From contig JAHDEB010000025.1 in assembly GCA_020629055.1 (NCBI GenBank), positions 1-46,361 of the forward strand: DNA of 46,361 nt, in the 5' to 3' direction. Positions 9,416-17,347 of this stretch are shown one piece after another. Both the position numbers and the translations under genes were made by a program. Under the pieces are notes generated by a model. That model saw nothing but the letters and a program-made list of their open reading frames with translations, did not search any database and was not told the origin of the DNA. How positions within the stretch are numbered: the first letter of the stretch is position 1; every line of letters begins with the position of its first letter. Origin of the DNA: Chloroflexota bacterium. Lineage in GTDB: Bacteria > Chloroflexota > Anaerolineae > Promineifilales > Promineifilaceae.

Positions 9416-10669
9416 CTATTCCTTCGAAGAATCGAGCGGCATAATTAACCGCACAACTCGTTCATAAAACAAGTAATTCCAAGCCCAATTGGTTAAAACA
9501 CCCAGCCGATTTCTGAACCCGATTAAAAAGAACAGATGGATAAAAAGCCAGATCAACCAGGCGAAAAATCCGGTAAAGTGTCGTCCCCCGATGTTAGCAA
9601 CAGCCGCATTCCGGCCGATCGTCGCCATCATCCCTTTGTCATAATACCGAAAACTTTCTAATGGCTTTGAGTTGATCATCGCCATGACATTCTCGGCCGC
9701 AACCTCACCGCTCTGCATCGCAACCTGTGCAGTGTTAATCAACGGTTTCCCATCTTGCATAAAGCGGATGAGATCACCCACGACAAACATTTCAGGGTAA
9801 TCTTGGCTTTGGAGCGTTTCCAGCACCTCAAATTGACTGCCCCGGGTTAGCCCTACACCGGCAGATTTTACGACCGGCTGCCCTTGAATCCCGGCCGCCC
9901 ATACGGCTGTGTCGGTTAAAATCTGCTCACCATCTGCAAGGTTGATTCGCCCCGCCTCCACAGATTCAACTTTCGTATTTAAGCGCACATCGACCCCGAT
10001 TTTTGTTAACCGCTCGGCCGTATAGCTGCCGTTGTCGATACCATTCAACAGCTGCGATCCCGCTTCGATCAAAATCACACGGGCCAATTTATTTAAGCTC
10101 AGGCGAGGATAATCGCGCTCGAGTGGCTGATAAATGAGTTCGGCCAATGCGCCCGCATACTCAACACCGGTTGCCCCACCACCCACAATCGCAAAGGTCA
10201 ACATCTGCTTTTGTTTAGCAGGGTCTGGTTCATTGGCGGCCGCTTCTATTTTGCGCAAAATGTGATTGCGCATCTCAATCGCTTCATCGATAGACTTTAG
10301 CGTAAAACAATGTTCTTCAGCACCGGGTACACCGAAAAATGCGGTTGTACTGCCCAATGCCACAATCAAATAATCATAGCCAACAGACTCTCCATCCACC
10401 GCTACCGTCTTTTCGGCCGGGTTGATCGCCGTAATTGCCCCCATCTGAAAATTAAGATTGGCCTGATCCCGAATTAGATATCGCACCGGCTGCGCGATAC
10501 GTTCAGGTTCAAGTTCGGCCGCAGCCACCTGATACAGTAGGGGCAAAAACGTATGGTAATTGTTTTTGTCGATGATCAGCACATCAACGTCCGCGCTCGC
10601 TAATTTACGGGCCGCCCATAATCCACCAAAACCAGCTCCCAAAATAACAACTCTAGGTTTTTTAGCCAT
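9416..10669 (-). CDS. ndh: Type II NADH dehydrogenase (NDH-2)
   Basis: This 417-residue flavoprotein oxidises NADH and reduces membrane quinone without pumping protons. The FAD-binding Rossmann motif is at 9-23 (ILGAGFGGLWAARKL), the second dinucleotide motif (NADH) at about 160-180 (FAIVGGGATGVEYAG), and FVVGD (a GD signature of FAD contact) near 296-300. A hydrophobic C-terminal segment around 365-405 fits membrane association, as in other NDH-2 proteins. The ATG is preceded by a perfect AGGAGG ribosome site. Two Rex-type palindromes lie 34 and 78 bp upstream of the start codon. This suggests redox control: repression when NADH/NAD is low and release when NADH accumulates (inference from known Rex regulation of ndh in Bacillus). 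Length and architecture are normal for the family. Confidence 0.93.
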   Translation of the reverse strand: MAKKPRVVILGAGFGGLWAARKLASADVDVLIIDKNNYHTFLPLLYQVAAAELEPERIAQPVRYLIRDQANLNFQMGAITAINPAEKTVAVDGESVGYDYLIVALGSTTAFFGVPGAEEHCFTLKSIDEAIEMRNHILRKIEAAANEPDPAKQKQMLTFAIVGGGATGVEYAGALAELIYQPLERDYPRLSLNKLARVILIEAGSQLLNGIDNGSYTAERLTKIGVDVRLNTKVESVEAGRINLADGEQILTDTAVWAAGIQGQPVVKSAGVGLTRGSQFEVLETLQSQDYPEMFVVGDLIRFMQDGKPLINTAQVAMQSGEVAAENVMAMINSKPLESFRYYDKGMMATIGRNAAVANIGGRHFTGFFAWLIWLFIHLFFLIGFRNRLGVLTNWAWNYLFYERVVRLIMPLDSSKE

Positions 10670-10702
10670 CGATTTCCTCCTGACAGTGTCAAGAAACCCT
10701 TA

Positions 10703-10764
10703 TTGTGAAAAATTTCACATTTAAAACATAGCGCAATTTCTTCCGTTTGTGAAACATTTCACAT
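10703..10764. promoter_or_regulatory. Two Rex-like operators upstream of ndh
   Basis: TTGTGAAAAATTTCACAT at 10703-10720 and TTGTGAAACATTTCACAT at 10747-10764 share the palindrome TGTGAAA-N2-TTTCACA. This fits the Rex operator consensus TTGTGAA-N4-TTCACAA. Their centres are 44 bp apart, about four helical turns, so two dimers would sit on the same face of DNA. They lie between the divergent ndh and EEP-hydrolase genes and could control both. The CRP consensus TGTGA-N6-TCACA is also met, so a CRP-family protein is the main alternative. The rex gene itself is not in the window. Confidence 0.75.
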
Positions 10765-10849
10765 TCATACTAATGCAAATCTAACACACCCCTATCCCCA
10801 AGCACCAGGGTGCTCGACTAAGGCTAGTTGAATCAGCCACAATAGCAAG

Positions 10850-11857
10850 ATGAAGCGATTTGGCAATCTTTTTTCTCTTTTTTACCTTGGTAGCCTCTCT
10901 CTAATTTTAGGGTTAGATCAAACCGGTCGGGCGGAATACCCCATGATCGCGTTGGCAACCACGTTCTCGTTTTTCCTATTTATCCCCCTACTCTTTGTCG
11001 TGATGTTTTGGATATGGAAAAGAAGCTACATCACGCTAGCAGCATTAATTGCAGGGCTGTCTCTTTTAATCGTTTCCCATCCGATTTTTCCACAAAAGGC
11101 ACTTCTTCCACAATCAACGGCGGGCAACGAGTTGCACACGATGACATTTAACGCCGGTTGGAAGCACACCCCGGCCGAGCAATTGGCCGATACGCTTGGG
11201 AAGCAAAGGGCTGAAATTATCGCAATACAGGAAGCAACCCCATCACAAATTGATCTCTATCAATTCCAGCTTCAAAGTCAGTACCCACACCAAGTTTTTG
11301 ACCCTGACGGATGGGGCATCGGCTTATTGAGTCAGCACCCGATAACCAACATCAATTGGTTAAAGCCACCGACAAACGGCCGCACCATTTTGCATGCCCA
11401 AATTGAGGTTGAAAATCAACCGCTTGATATTTTTGTGGTCCATTTCTCATTGCCAACAATTAGCATGCATCCGATATTAGGCATCCCCTATGGTGTAGAT
11501 GAGTACTGGCAAGCAAAAGAGATAAATTTTGTATTGAATACAGCCAAATCAATTGATGGCCCTGTACTGATCATGGGGGATTTTAATATGAGCGACCAAT
11601 CTCATACCTACAAAGAGCTAAGCAGTGCGTTTGGTGATGCATTTCGTGATGGTGGCTGGGGATTAGGCTTTACGTTTCCGAGTCAGGTTAGCTATTATCA
11701 CGATCGGCTCAATCGCAACATTCTCCTGCCGAAACCATTGGTGCGCATCGACTATATTTTTTACTCAAAAACGGTGGCTATCCAACAGGCGAAAGTTACA
11801 TGCTTTACCGACCGATCAGACCATTGCGCATTGCAGGCCCGTTTCGCGTGGCCTTAA
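10850..11857 (+). CDS. Membrane-anchored endonuclease/exonuclease/phosphatase (EEP) family protein
   Basis: This 335-residue protein has an N-terminal membrane region of about three helices (residues 6-22, 33-56, 60-76) followed by an extracytoplasmic EEP domain. The metal and catalytic residues are all visible: N101 (TFNAGW), E128 (IQEA), H198 (VVHF), D244/N246 (MGDFN), D301 (RIDYIF) and D324/H325 (SDHC). The fold covers DNases, phospholipases/sphingomyelinases and phosphoinositide phosphatases. The membrane anchor favours action on lipids, nucleic acids or phosphoesters outside the cytoplasm (inference). The start ATG has only a weak ribosome site. The gene is divergent from ndh across the Rex-like operators. 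Its TAA stop lies in a TTAA palindrome that is simultaneously the stop of the convergent regulator gene. Confidence 0.85.
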   Translation: MKRFGNLFSLFYLGSLSLILGLDQTGRAEYPMIALATTFSFFLFIPLLFVVMFWIWKRSYITLAALIAGLSLLIVSHPIFPQKALLPQSTAGNELHTMTFNAGWKHTPAEQLADTLGKQRAEIIAIQEATPSQIDLYQFQLQSQYPHQVFDPDGWGIGLLSQHPITNINWLKPPTNGRTILHAQIEVENQPLDIFVVHFSLPTISMHPILGIPYGVDEYWQAKEINFVLNTAKSIDGPVLIMGDFNMSDQSHTYKELSSAFGDAFRDGGWGLGFTFPSQVSYYHDRLNRNILLPKPLVRIDYIFYSKTVAIQQAKVTCFTDRSDHCALQARFAWP

Positions 11858-12504
11858 TCCGGCCGGACCAGCCCATGCCGCCAGGCAAAAACAACCGCTT
11901 GCGTCCGGTCCGCAACATCTAGCTTGCTCAGCAAATTGGTAACATGATTACGAACCGTTCCCTCGGCCAAATGTAAATGATCCCCGATCCCTTTGTTGGT
12001 TAACCCGGTCGCCATCAATTTTAGGATGGCAAGCTCGCGCTCGGTTAGTTCTTCGGCAATCGATGACTGCACCGGGACCCCAGACTGCACGTAGCTAAAC
12101 AGCTTGCTGGCTACGGCCGGATCCACCGGTTTTTCTCCAGCCACACTCCCCTCAATGGCGCTAATAATCTCTTCGCGCCCCGCATCTTTTAATAGATAGC
12201 CGTTTGCACCGGCCCGCACCGCGTCAATGATCCAGTCATCCTCATCATAGGTAGTTAGAATAACCACATGGGTTTTTGGGTGCTGTTCTTTAATCGCTTT
12301 GGTCGCCTGAACCCCATTCATACGAGGCATTTTTAGATCCATCAGGACCACATCTGGCTGATGTAGGGCGACCTGTTCTAAGGCTTCGTAACCATCACCC
12401 GCCGTCCCTACCACCTTTAGATTTTCGCGTGCCCCGACCATCACCGACAAACCATCAACGATAATGGCTTGGTCATCTACGATTAAAACTTTGATTTTAT
12501 TCAT
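11854..12504 (-). CDS. NarL/LuxR-type response regulator
   Basis: This 216-residue two-component regulator has a receiver domain at about 1-120, with acidic D10/D11, phospho-acceptor D56 in LMDLKMP, T at LTTYD and K in LLKDA. A LuxR-type helix-turn-helix follows at about 148-210 (LTERELAILKLMATGLTNKG, then GTVRNHVTNLLSKL). I chose the ATG at 12504, which has AGG seven to nine bases upstream; a TTG three codons earlier is less likely. It is the last gene of a leftward set: histidine kinase, nucleotidyltransferase, regulator. It lies 20 bp after the nucleotidyltransferase gene and is the obvious partner of the kinase at 13386-14648. Its stop overlaps the stop of the convergent EEP gene by four bases. 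Confidence 0.93.
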   Translation of the reverse strand: MNKIKVLIVDDQAIIVDGLSVMVGARENLKVVGTAGDGYEALEQVALHQPDVVLMDLKMPRMNGVQATKAIKEQHPKTHVVILTTYDEDDWIIDAVRAGANGYLLKDAGREEIISAIEGSVAGEKPVDPAVASKLFSYVQSGVPVQSSIAEELTERELAILKLMATGLTNKGIGDHLHLAEGTVRNHVTNLLSKLDVADRTQAVVFAWRHGLVRPD

Positions 12505-12524
12505 AAAAAACAACCTGCACGTCT

Positions 12525-13325
12525 TTAACTAGCCCATACCTCGGTTAAAGCATCTCGATACAGTTGGTTCAGCTTTTCAAGCGGGCAATTCCCAATTTTA
12601 CGTTCAAAGGCTTGGGCTTCCATCCGCCCCAACTCTGTCTCTAAAAAGTCATTGAGGACCGGCATTCGAGGCCCTACGTCTTTTTCGGTGCTCGACATTT
12701 TGATTTCTAACAGCTTGGCGATCGTTTGTTTTAGGGCAGGATCATCAACGACACCATCAACCAGCTTTTGAAACTCGGTGGGAACCACACCCATATCTCG
12801 CTCTAGCCAGATCACACCCAACACCGGCCGAAGCACATACAGATACTTTTTTAAGCGGACCTCATCCCCTTGTAAATACCCACGGTAGTTGCCTCTCGCC
12901 ATCTTGAAATAATGGTATTGGCAAGCGATTGGGGAATAACAGGTCGGGGCTAAGTCGCGCATTTGTTGGGCAACTGAAAAATTCTCTTGGTAAACGATAG
13001 GGGATCCCAACCATTCTAGCAGCGGCGGGTTCGACTTGCGGTACAGCTGCAACGCTTTGCGAATGTCCCATCCGCTAACGTCTAAATCATCATTAATCGG
13101 CAACTCAATCACATCACGTTTGTGTTCAAGATCGATGTCTAAATACCACTCCGGCCGACGTGCATAGATAAAGCGTACATCGTAGTCACTATCTTTCGAA
13201 GCGAATCCCCAAGCACGGCTGCCTGATTCACAAGCGTATAAAATTTTTACATCTTCCGTGTTCTCAATACGCACAAGGGCATCTTGGATCTCTTTTTCAA
13301 TTTCGGGTTCAATCGGTGGGTTCAT
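12525..13325 (-). CDS. RlaP-like nucleotidyltransferase (YcgL/PF10127 type)
   Basis: This is a 266-residue predicted DNA-polymerase-beta-superfamily nucleotidyltransferase. The active-site signature GSRAWGFASKDSDYDVRF (residues about 35-52) combines the GS helix with the metal-binding DYDVR pair, and a third acidic position is expected in the DVIELP strand near 71. The C-terminal helical part (YHYFKMARGNYRGYL, then KKYLYVLRPVLGVIWL) matches the RlaP family. Members of that family are predicted to act in RNA repair or nucleotidyl modification; the substrate is not established. It is wedged between a sensor kinase (60 bp upstream) and its response regulator (20 bp downstream), an unusual place. 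The ATG start is close behind an intercistronic hairpin, which may tune its translation relative to the kinase. Confidence 0.85.
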   Translation of the reverse strand: MNPPIEPEIEKEIQDALVRIENTEDVKILYACESGSRAWGFASKDSDYDVRFIYARRPEWYLDIDLEHKRDVIELPINDDLDVSGWDIRKALQLYRKSNPPLLEWLGSPIVYQENFSVAQQMRDLAPTCYSPIACQYHYFKMARGNYRGYLQGDEVRLKKYLYVLRPVLGVIWLERDMGVVPTEFQKLVDGVVDDPALKQTIAKLLEIKMSSTEKDVGPRMPVLNDFLETELGRMEAQAFERKIGNCPLEKLNQLYRDALTEVWAS

Positions 13326-13346
13326 AAATTAAATGGTGAGGGTAGG

Positions 13347-13379
13347 ATAGCAATGGAGCGAAGAGATCGCCTCTGCTAT
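13347..13379 (-). other. Intercistronic hairpin between kinase and nucleotidyltransferase genes
   Basis: The arms ATAGCA (plus an inner GAGCGA-type arm) and TCGCCTC-TGCTAT fold into an imperfect hairpin in the 60-bp gap. On the minus strand no U-tract follows, so it is not a normal terminator. It could stabilise the kinase mRNA end or modulate translation of the next gene. Confidence 0.45.
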
Positions 13380-13385
13380 GTTTTA

Positions 13386-14648
13386 TTAGATATCAACAAT
13401 CAATTGTACCGTCGTGCCGCTATTTGGCTGACTATCAAACGACAAGTTTCCACTGATTAATCGGGCTCGCTCCTGCATGCCGATCATACCATACCGGCCG
13501 TCAGGTCGATCGGCCGCATCAAACCCCAGCCCATCATCCTGAATCATCATCGTTAGGCGGTTGCCCCTGCGTTCAAACGTCAGGTCAACTCGGCGCGCTT
13601 GTGCATGCCGAACGATATTATTAAACGCTTCTTCCGCAATGCGGTAAATCTGCTGCTCCGTTTCATTGGGAATCCCTTCAAATTGCATCGGCATCGCGAT
13701 TTGCGTTTGAAATCCCCCACGCTCGGCCGCCTGTTGGCTCAGTCGCCGCAGCGCAGTCGCCAGACCAAATTCTTCAATCGGTTTGGCACGCAGTTCACTC
13801 AAGGCACGCCTCGCTTCATTTAGCCCATCCCTGGTTAGATTCTGCATTTGGGTCACTCGGGCTTTTGCGGCCGGGGGGTCAGTCTCCATCAAAGCTTCAA
13901 GAGCCTTTAGCTGGATGTTAACCGCACTGAGCGTATGGGAGAGCGTATCGTGAAGCTCACGTGCCAAGCGGTTCCGTTCTCGGGTAATCGTCAGCTCTTC
14001 AACCGACGTCGTCAAACGGGATAATTCAGCGTTTTTAACAGCGAGCTCTTGCCTCTGTTCCCTTTGTTGCCGGGTAATGCGATTAATAATAAATCCGACC
14101 AACATGTACAAAAGAAAGCGAATCACCCCTTGGCGGAATTGTTGCGTGACAATATTGGCGTAAAAGCGGCTGGGAGGAATCGCCAGTAAGACGGGTAAAA
14201 GCACTGTTCCCGCGGTAAACACCGTTAAGGTCCGCATCGAATATTGCAAGCTGATCAGCAAGAGGGGCAGAATCAACATCACGTGCAAACGTGCTGGGTC
14301 GAGGTCTGTTTCTGCAAGTGGAATTTTCCGGTACGCATAAAACCAGGTTGCAGCCGCATCGCCTAAAATCGGCGCGGCCGAAACGATGATTAACGCAACC
14401 GGCAAAAATCGATGACCCAGCCACACCTGCAATTTGCGCCAATATAAAATAATGAGCAAGGCGCTAAAAAAGACAAAATTAAATATCGAAAAGAGCTCTA
14501 GCGGCCGACTGTTTAACGCGTCACAAACCGTCAGGAAATAAATGACCCAAAAGACGATGGTCGACCAGCGCAAAACTTGTAGTAGGCCAGGCTCAATTAA
14601 ATTCAGGGTGTCCAAATCGTGGGATGGGGCTGAATCGCTCATACCCAT
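13386..14648 (-). CDS. Membrane sensor histidine kinase, HisKA_3 type
   Basis: This 420-residue kinase has five to six hydrophobic segments between about 25 and 190 and no large extracytoplasmic domain. A short coiled linker (195-225) leads to the HisKA_3 dimerisation box RERNRLARELHDTLSHTL with the phospho-accepting H233. A HATPase_c domain follows, with the N-box near EEAFNNIVRHAQ and a G-box QDDGLGFD. This is the NarX/DesK/LiaS class, which pairs with NarL-type regulators such as the one two genes downstream. The sensed signal is likely membrane-related (inference from the architecture). Two ATGs lie six bases apart (14648 and 14642) and neither has a ribosome site. A TATACT box lies directly upstream, so a very short leader or leaderless mRNA is possible. 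The upstream region carries several TGCA-containing inverted repeats. Confidence 0.9.
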   Translation of the reverse strand: MGMSDSAPSHDLDTLNLIEPGLLQVLRWSTIVFWVIYFLTVCDALNSRPLELFSIFNFVFFSALLIILYWRKLQVWLGHRFLPVALIIVSAAPILGDAAATWFYAYRKIPLAETDLDPARLHVMLILPLLLISLQYSMRTLTVFTAGTVLLPVLLAIPPSRFYANIVTQQFRQGVIRFLLYMLVGFIINRITRQQREQRQELAVKNAELSRLTTSVEELTITRERNRLARELHDTLSHTLSAVNIQLKALEALMETDPPAAKARVTQMQNLTRDGLNEARRALSELRAKPIEEFGLATALRRLSQQAAERGGFQTQIAMPMQFEGIPNETEQQIYRIAEEAFNNIVRHAQARRVDLTFERRGNRLTMMIQDDGLGFDAADRPDGRYGMIGMQERARLISGNLSFDSQPNSGTTVQLIVDI

Positions 14649-14676
14649 AGTATAGCGGAGTCACAAATAGGGGGCT

Positions 14677-14735
14677 GTGCAAATCTGCACGTTCGGCCGT
14701 GAGAATATGCATAAAAAACCTGCATCCCTGCATAT
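14677..14735. promoter_or_regulatory. TGCA-rich inverted-repeat cluster between divergent operons
   Basis: GTGCA-AATC-TGCAC (14677-14690) is an interrupted palindrome. ATATGCA at 14705-14711 and TGCATAT at 14729-14735 form a second inverted pair, with a further TGCAT between them. The cluster sits 30-90 bp upstream of the kinase start and about 120-180 bp upstream of the divergent lipoprotein operon. It is therefore a candidate binding region for the linked NarL-type regulator (inference from position only). Confidence 0.4.
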
Positions 14736-14854
14736 CAACCACTGAGCCTAGACACTGTTGGCCAATCCCAAGCTGTTTTAATCTTGCACTATCACAAGTT
14801 GCCGGGCCGATTGACTGACAAGAATCATCCCGCAGCTTTTTGGAGATTTTAATC

Positions 14855-15223
14855 ATGGGACATATCAAACGACTCAGCCTACTGCTCCTGATTCCGTTAT
14901 TTTTACTGGCTTGTGAAAAGCAATCTCACACCGTGCGATACGAGGTCGAAGGCTCTGTCCCCAAAATCGGTGTCAGCTATAAAAACGGGACAAATGGAAA
15001 TGAATCAGCCGACTTGCAATCTGGTTGGTCCAAAGAGTTTGTGGTGGAGTCTTACTACCATCTGCATCTAAGAGTCAACACAAAAAATTCAGATGGAACG
15101 GCGACCTGCCGAATTTATATCGATGGAGAGTTAGCGGCCGAAGCGACTGCAACCGGCAAGTTTAAACATGCTGCCTGCAATAAGCTGCCTGTACCGCCAA
15201 CGCCTGAAACTGACAGCCAATAG
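14855..15223 (+). CDS. MmpS-like lipoprotein
   Basis: This small exported lipoprotein of 122 residues has a basic start and hydrophobic core followed by the lipobox LLAC (cysteine near residue 20). The mature part shows the pattern of MmpS-family accessory proteins: VRYEVEGS, a WSKEF strand, then GTATCRIYIDGELAAEATAT with paired cysteines (TC, AC). In mycobacteria MmpS proteins assist MmpL lipid exporters, but no MmpL is in this window and the bacterial homologues outside Actinobacteria are uncharacterised. I start at the ATG at 14855, which has GGAG nine bases upstream; a TTG five codons earlier is unlikely. It heads a four-gene rightward operon: only 12 bp separate it from the next gene. 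Confidence 0.8.
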   Translation: MGHIKRLSLLLLIPLFLLACEKQSHTVRYEVEGSVPKIGVSYKNGTNGNESADLQSGWSKEFVVESYYHLHLRVNTKNSDGTATCRIYIDGELAAEATATGKFKHAACNKLPVPPTPETDSQ

Positions 15224-15235
15224 CAAAAAGAGGAC

Positions 15236-15799
15236 ATGATGTTTGGAATTGCAGATGTATACACCGTATTTTTTATTGTTTTAGGGATTTTAATCGCCTT
15301 CCCCGGCATGATTGCACTGATTGTTTTTAGTTTGCCCAAGTTGGCGGAACGGAGCAGATTACGCATTGAGCTGACCCCCCTTGCTAGCTTCTTGACCGGT
15401 TTGCCCATTGTTGCCTTTGGCGGGCTGATGGCTGCCGGGCTGATGGGGTCTGGTGGGCCGCTTGCCGCGATCGGTGCAGCCATCGCCATATGTATCGCTT
15501 TATTAAGTTTGATTGGTGCCGCCGGAATGTCGCTTCTCATCGGCCGCCGAATGTTTGGCGCGGCCGAAACGATCCCCCTCAAGCCGGTCATTATGGGAGC
15601 CCTCGCTTATAAATTGGCCGCGCTATTCCCGATTATCGGCTGGCTATTTCTCTTCCCGATCGAGTTAATTTTAACGACCGGAGCGGGAGTTTTTGCCCTG
15701 CTTAAATGGGTTCCGGCTCAACCACATGAAACCCAGTCCCAACCGACTTTAATCAATATGCCTCAGCCAAATTCAAACCCTATTCAGCAAAATGTGTAG
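15236..15799 (+). CDS. Hypothetical multi-pass membrane protein
   Basis: I do not recognise a named family for this 187-residue protein. It has four or five hydrophobic segments (about 8-33, 50-70, 75-100, 115-160) rich in Gly, Ala and Leu, and a polar Pro/Gln/Asn-rich C-terminal tail (165-187). An AGAGGA ribosome site precedes two adjacent ATGs (15236 and 15239). It lies 12 bp after the MmpS-like lipoprotein gene and 23 bp before the DUF1800 gene, so it is almost certainly co-transcribed. The stop codon overlaps a GGGGTCGACCCC palindrome at 15799-15810. Its role may be to hold or assist the exported neighbours at the membrane (inference). Confidence 0.7.
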   Translation: MMFGIADVYTVFFIVLGILIAFPGMIALIVFSLPKLAERSRLRIELTPLASFLTGLPIVAFGGLMAAGLMGSGGPLAAIGAAIAICIALLSLIGAAGMSLLIGRRMFGAAETIPLKPVIMGALAYKLAALFPIIGWLFLFPIELILTTGAGVFALLKWVPAQPHETQSQPTLINMPQPNSNPIQQNV

Positions 15800-15822
15800 G
15801 GGTCGACCCCCACGGAAACATT

Positions 15823-17310
15823 ATGAACAGACGACATTTTATCCAAATGGGGCTAGCCAGCTCCGCTTTGGCAGCCAGTGGTTGCAGTGTAATCGGCCGA
15901 GAACTGGCCACACAAAAGCTCCCCGCAGAAATCGACTTAGCCGCCTCTAGCGCAATCCCTGCTGATCCGTTTTGGCGCTTGCTCAATCGGGCCGGATATG
16001 GTCCCCGGCCGGGTGATATCGCCAAAGCCCGAGAAATGGGGGTGGAACAATGGCTAGAAACCCAGCTACACCCTGACGAGATCGATGACACGCCGGCCGA
16101 GCTCATTATTTCAGGGCTTTCAGTTTACAACTTAGATATTAACTCCATGCTGGGGTACGACTCTGGGGATGGATATCGAGATTTAATATGGGCCACCGTT
16201 GCACGCCAAATCTATTCTGAGCGCCAGCTGTATGAAGCGATGGTTGAGTTTTGGTCCGATCATTTCACCATTTATGCCAAAGCGAATCAAAATATCGTTT
16301 TTTTTAAGATAGCAGACGATCGAGATGTAATCCGGCCGAACGCATTGGGCAATTTCCGTGACCTGCTGCATGCATCGGTCCGCAGCCCTGCCATGCTCAT
16401 CTATCTCAATAACGTCCGAAATTTCGCAGACCATCCCAATGAAAATTACGCACGTGAGCTCATGGAGCTACACACGTTGGGGGTCTTTGGTGGCTATGAT
16501 CAGGAGGACGTCCTCAACGTGGCCCGCATTTTAAGCGGCCTAACGGTCAAGCGAAAAGGGCTCCGTCCGTGGCAAACCACTTTCAATAACCGACATCACG
16601 ACAACGATGAAAAGGTTGTGCTTGATCAGACCTACCCGGCCGGATTGGGCGAGCAAGAAATCAGCACCCTCGTCGATTTTCTAGTTGATCATCCCGCCAC
16701 AGCCGATCATATCGCTACAAAATTGGTTCGTCGCTTTATAGCCGACGACCCACCGGCCGAGCTGGTCGCAGAAGTTGCTCGGGTTTTTCGAGAAACAAAT
16801 GGAGAAATTCGGCCGATGCTGCGCACCATTTTCTTAAATTTAAAATTTATAACTGCCCCTCCAAAACTAAAACGGCCGGTCCACTATATTGTTTCAGCCA
16901 TTCGAGCCTTGAATTGCTCCGTCCGCCTAAGCAAAGGGCTGCACACTCATTTTCAAGCGATGGGACAAATGCCCTTTATGTGGCCAACGCCCGATGGTTA
17001 TCCAGATGTGGCGGAGGCTTGGGCGAGCAATCAGCTCGCCCGCTGGAACTTCGCCAGTGCCTTCAGTCAAAACCAAATCAATGGCGTTCACTTTGATTTA
17101 AAGGAATTGCTTGAGCTAACGGAGGCGGAAAGCCAGGCTGATCGGCTCGACCTTTTCTACACCCTATTGTTGGGCCAATTACCGGCCGATCTCGAACGCC
17201 AGAAGTTACTCGATTTTGTGTTGGCTGGGGACAAACCAGGCGAAAAAGAACGACGACTACATGACGTGATTGGGCTCATGATCGCAGGGCCAGAATTTCA
17301 ATTAATTTAA
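15823..17310 (+). CDS. DUF1800 domain protein, exported lipoprotein
   Basis: This 495-residue protein starts MNRRHFIQMG, a twin-arginine-like motif, and continues to a lipobox LAASGC (Cys21). It is therefore probably exported by Tat and lipidated. The rest matches DUF1800: LLNRAGYGPRPGDIAKARE near 46-64, MVEFWSDHFTIY, and the signature NENYARELMELHTLGV followed by YDQEDV. The C-terminal part has MPFMWPTPDGYPDVAEAW, also typical. The biochemical role of DUF1800 is not established. The family is nearly always encoded next to DUF1501, as here (37 bp upstream of it). The ATG lies 23 bp after the membrane-protein stop. Confidence 0.9.
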   Translation: MNRRHFIQMGLASSALAASGCSVIGRELATQKLPAEIDLAASSAIPADPFWRLLNRAGYGPRPGDIAKAREMGVEQWLETQLHPDEIDDTPAELIISGLSVYNLDINSMLGYDSGDGYRDLIWATVARQIYSERQLYEAMVEFWSDHFTIYAKANQNIVFFKIADDRDVIRPNALGNFRDLLHASVRSPAMLIYLNNVRNFADHPNENYARELMELHTLGVFGGYDQEDVLNVARILSGLTVKRKGLRPWQTTFNNRHHDNDEKVVLDQTYPAGLGEQEISTLVDFLVDHPATADHIATKLVRRFIADDPPAELVAEVARVFRETNGEIRPMLRTIFLNLKFITAPPKLKRPVHYIVSAIRALNCSVRLSKGLHTHFQAMGQMPFMWPTPDGYPDVAEAWASNQLARWNFASAFSQNQINGVHFDLKELLELTEAESQADRLDLFYTLLLGQLPADLERQKLLDFVLAGDKPGEKERRLHDVIGLMIAGPEFQLI

Positions 17311-17347
17311 CAGCTGACAACTGACAGCCGTTAACTGAGAGCTAAAA

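Noticed and set aside
15115-15591. 158-codon minus-strand open frame across the MmpS-like and membrane-protein genes
   Set aside because: Overlaps two well-supported plus-strand genes with ribosome sites, signal or membrane segments; its own sequence is low-complexity Pro/Ala.
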